A stretch of DNA of 64,000 nt from Ulota crispa (taxonomy: Eukaryota > Streptophyta > Bryopsida > Orthotrichales > Orthotrichaceae), in the NCBI GenBank assembly GCA_963920765.1, contig OY987251.1:6636501-6700500 (forward strand), given 5' to 3'. Below the pieces are notes generated by a model, which was given only the letters and a program-made list of their open reading frames with translations, searched no databases and had not been told where the DNA came from. Numbering within the stretch: position 1 is the stretch's first letter; every line of letters begins with the position of its first letter. A program made the translations under genes and the position numbers. Shown here in pieces: positions 60,199 to 64,000 of the stretch.

Positions 60199-61501
60199 AT
60201 TAGGTTGAAGAAGAAAAGGATGCAAGAAATTTGTAATTTACTCTAGACAATTATAGGGACCATATTTATAACCTAGAGCAATTTTTAAATCCTAGTTAGT
60301 TTAGAAACTAGTAGTCAACATACAAGTACCAAGTCCTTTACAATGTCATTAAAAACAGCAATCATGTAAATGCAATCAACTAATCAATTAAGCAATTTTA
60401 TAAAATCAGCAACACTAGAATATATATTTTTTAGTTAATGGATGTTGTTTAAGTATCAAAAGGTTTTGTAACATTGTATAAAAAGAAGTAAGTAAATTGT
60501 AATGTTTCAATTACATGATATTTTTATATAAGCCTCAACACCTCACAAGTTTTTACATTAAAAAATTAGAAGGTTTTGGAGTTTACAACAATCTTCCCAA
60601 AGTTTTCTTTTTTACTGTTCAATTTTTTTTTTTAATTCCACACAAAAGTTATGCATAATAATTGGTTTACTTTTTAACTTTGGATTTGCAATGTATAGAG
60701 CAAGTGGTCTTTTGAGAACCACAATTATAAAAGAAACGCAATAAAAACTAATATATATAGTGTCACAAAAAACTTTATTGCAATGGTTACAATACTTTAA
60801 AAAGGCAAGGTGTTACTAAAAATATTTTGTAGACACTAAATTATAAATTAAACATTAAAAATGGTTTTGATTGCATGAGCAAGCAACATTGGTAGTTTGG
60901 TAGTAAGTCCACAAATCAATAAGGGCAATTTTAAACGTTAACAAGAATATTTTGAAATTTGACAAGTGGATCATTTGATGAAAATAGGGATGCTCAAAAA
61001 GGGTTAAAATCGGCTTTGGTGAAAATTTGATTTTGTTTCAAAGAAACAATTTTATAAAGTCTTATTGAAAGTTAATTTTAGAAGTAATTTAATGAATTGG
61101 ATTATCCATGACAATGATTGTTCAAAAGATAAGCTTATTAAACAATAATTAAGATAATTTAACCTACCTTTTTTCAAGTTACACTAACAAAAGTAAGTAT
61201 GGCACATCATTGGATTCTTTCAATTTGACAAATAATGAAATTTTTAATTTACACAAAGCAAAATTAATTGTATGATTCAAAATAAGTTAAAAACACCTTT
61301 TTTTTCATTTGTTTTGTAATCAAACTTCAGTAGTCTCAATCAAAATGTGTAGATTTTGCAAATACAACATGTAAGGTTTATAAATTTGATTTATAAAAAT
61401 AAAACTTTAATTTTAAAAAGACTAAAAAGAAATTACTCACAATAATTTGACACTTTTTAATTTGGAACATGAAAAATTTATAGATTAGCCTAGTAGAAAA
61501 C
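60199..61501. other. Flippase 3' flank, no further gene
   Basis: AT-rich trailer with several AATAAA-like words; no inverted repeats or coding sequence seen. The 3' UTR end cannot be fixed. Confidence 0.45.
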
Positions 61502-61821
61502 TTAACCCCTAAGCGTCTTGCTATGAAAATTTAGCATACCTCCAATGTGGAACTTTCAACACATTCCCTCAATTTTTAGAAAGTTGAACAAGTTTTCACA
61601 CATTTGAAACCCGTCATTCTATACTCAACTATAAATCAAAAGGTTAAGGGCTTGTCTGATTTCAAATCCAAGTAAATTTGCAAAATCCCCACCGTTGAGA
61701 ATCTCTTATTTGTTGATTTGGGTAGCATTTCACAATATGGATTTTGGACTTTGATGTGATTTTTTCCCAAAAAATAAAACTACCTAATCCCATGAGACTG
61801 TGTCTAGCTATACTTGATGGG

Positions 61822-61852
<31 letters not shown>

Positions 61853-62296
61853 CTCAAATGGGAAAAAACTCCAAAACCTGTGGCAATTCAAAGTAAGTGA
61901 ATCTAGCTTGGCTCACTTCTTTAGAGCTACAAAAACCTTGCCCAATCAAGAGAAAAAAAAAGTGACACATCACCAACCTACTCCCCTACACATGGGAGTG
62001 TGGGCTTCCAACCCATCCCATCCAAAATTCCTCCATTCACAATGCAATGTACAATGCCTATATACACTCCCACTAATAGTTTCAATATTAATATTAGTAA
62101 ATTCAAGTGTTTGGGTGCAAAATTTAGAGGCTTCAAGGAACAACAAGCCAATCCAAAAGTTTTGTTGGACTTTTAGCTTTATTTGGACTTGAGTGGCAAA
62201 CCAAAACTTGAGCATGCAATAACTTTTTTTGTCTACTTTTACACCTCCAAGAACCCCATTTGGCCATATTGGGCTCTTTGGTCCTTTAGGGGTTAA
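61502..62296. mobile_element. TTAA-flanked, CCC-ended element, 795 bp
   Basis: TTAACCCCTAAGCGTCTTGC at the left and TTTGGTCCTTTAGGGGTTAA at the right. The interior differs from the 938-bp subfamily. It includes an A-run of about 30 bases at 61819-61850. A 148-codon minus-strand frame crosses its right end and is not a gene. Confidence 0.75.
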
Positions 62297-64000
62297 GGTT
62301 CTTGTTTGAATGATGAGAGCCTTTCCAATAAGAACAATAAACATAAAAATTGCAATAAACACTTTTTCCTTAAGAAAAAAATCATTTATCACAATTGATG
62401 TATAATTATGTGACATTATACTATCAACTCCAATTACTAAGATAGTAAATATCTGTTTTTATTTGTGGTTTTTTAATTTAAGTAACCATTGGTAAGTAGA
62501 ATGAAATAGTATTCTAATGTTGGTTTCATGATAAATGTTACTTCTTATAACATTTTTGTAGAATTCAGTGTTTTTTTTGTTATCAATTTCAGTTTGAACT
62601 TGTTATCATGATTAGAGCTATAGACTCTAATACTCAAGGTAGTATTTGAAAATGATACATATGATGTATTCTGTGTTCCTATGAGCGTTTTATTGACGTA
62701 ACCTATGACTTTTTTTTGCCTTTATCCAAAACAAATTTTAAGCGTTGACATCTAATTCTTTCAATTGGGCCTAGAAATTAGGGCCACTCATTCAACAAAT
62801 ATAAGAAATGAGGCTTTAAAAAAAATCAAAGTCTAATAGAAATAGTAATGTTTTTGTTGTGTTATAAACTCAAAATGACTGATCATTCTTTTTCAAAGCT
62901 TCTTCCAAGAATTATGTCTTTTTCAACAATTTTAAAAATGAAATTGTGGTTGGGAGTTTATTTTTCAAGTGAAAGGGTAGAAGATTGTAAAAGAAGATTA
63001 GAAGCTTACATAATTGCATGAACGTCAATGTGAATAGCATTGATTTGGTATAAGATTTGAAATTCTAAATCCTTCTTGTATAATCATTTGAAAAACCATG
63101 ATGAAGTTTTTAGTAAATTTTTATAAAAATTCATTTCTCAACTTATGAATCAATGTCAAATGCATTTATTGTTCCTTTGAATGGGTCCAATAGATATATT
63201 TTGTCAATGTACTTTTTGTTTACGCAAATACTAATTTAGGGTTTATATCAACGTACAAGTTTTTAGTTGATTGAAAATGGGATTTTTTTTTGTGAAGAAT
63301 AGAAATTAAACCTCTTACAACTGTAAGCATGTAAATCAATAAACCTAGCAAAATTTGCAAATTGATAGTTATTTGCAGGATGTTTTAAAATATGATGAAA
63401 TGTAGTTGAAATAATTCAAACCAAGAATCAATCCATCATTAATTACTTTATTGACTTCTTAATCCAAGAATTCAAAAAAATTGAATCATTTTTAACATAC
63501 TCTAATCGCACAACTCGTATAGAGCCCAAATTGAAGTGTTTTGTATAACTTACTTTGAGTAGATTTTAAGCTACAATTATCAAACATGAAGAATTTCATT
63601 ACTTATTGTTGTAATCAAGTTTAATAAAAATAAACACAAAAGTAATGTAAGTAAAATAGGCTTTAAGCATTGTAATACATAAAAAACAATCATTGGTGTA
63701 GAAATTGTTTAGAATTTTTATACCATAATTTTTTTAGCTTCATGTATCATACAAGACTCTTAATGATGCTATGTTTTAAATGGCTTTATACAAGACAAAT
63801 TTTCTTTGATTTCTTGGTAACTTAATTCGAAGACCCATTCAACTTTGCATTAGCAATTTTTTAAATCATGTCTAAAAAGTAGTAGATAAATAAGTAGGTA
63901 GAAATTGGTCTCTAAAATGTTAAGATAAATGCTGATTTTGATAAGTACAATGATTTAAATTGAAAAAACATAAAATAACATCTTGGTAAAAATGAACGAT
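62297..64000. other. Intergenic AT-rich DNA, nothing recognised
   Basis: No supported coding region, RNA gene or inverted repeat. Confidence 0.45.

Noticed and set aside
61970..62416. 148-codon minus-strand open frame
   Set aside because: Runs across the right end of a TTAA element (62296), so it joins unrelated sequence; no domain seen.
1..64000. tRNA, rRNA, CRISPR, LTR retrotransposon or organelle insert
   Set aside because: No B-box-like GGTTCGAATCC, no conserved rRNA core, no regularly spaced short repeats with unique spacers, no gag-pol frame or paired LTRs found by eye.

Overview
The window is nuclear DNA of a green plant. The genes have many short exons with GT-AG introns. The VAC14-like protein is close to land-plant VAC14. 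Degenerate TTTAGGG-type telomere motifs lie near gene ends. The DNA is AT-rich and packed with short foldback elements (MITEs), and one gene has introns of several kilobases. I cannot name the species; a non-flowering land plant or close streptophyte relative is my guess. No rRNA, tRNA, CRISPR or prokaryotic features were seen.

Layout. 1-4440: repeats, no gene. 4813-14789 (minus): a complete 20-exon VAC14 homologue, the scaffold of the PIKfyve/FAB1-FIG4 complex that makes PtdIns(3,5)P2. Its probable 5' leader runs to about 16400 and holds an array of five ~195-bp repeats. 16496-18004: nested transposons. 18765-21026 (minus): a two-exon reading frame of unknown function between copies of one direct repeat. 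21200-22740: duplicated repeat DNA. 23930-25960 (minus): a decayed hAT transposase. 26300-31860: low-complexity DNA and MITEs. 32338-60198 (plus): a P4-type ATPase (phospholipid flippase) in about 20 exons spread over 26-28 kb, with introns bloated by nested elements. 60199-64000: AT-rich, one more transposon, no gene.

The two recognisable genes both act on membrane lipids (phosphoinositide kinase scaffold, lipid flippase) and are arranged divergently about 16 kb apart. Nothing suggests co-regulation.

The most notable points are: (1) a set of non-autonomous elements with TTAA target duplications and CCC...GGG ends, a piggyBac-like signature, supported by one filled site and two empty paralogous sites inside the window; (2) a P4-ATPase whose near-invariant actuator motif DGE(T/S) reads DGDS, whose phosphorylation-domain exon ends in a GA instead of a GT donor, and whose C-terminal tail is extended by about 300 residues with internal repeats; (3) a tandem duplication in VAC14 intron 1 that carries a relic of exon 1 with an altered donor.
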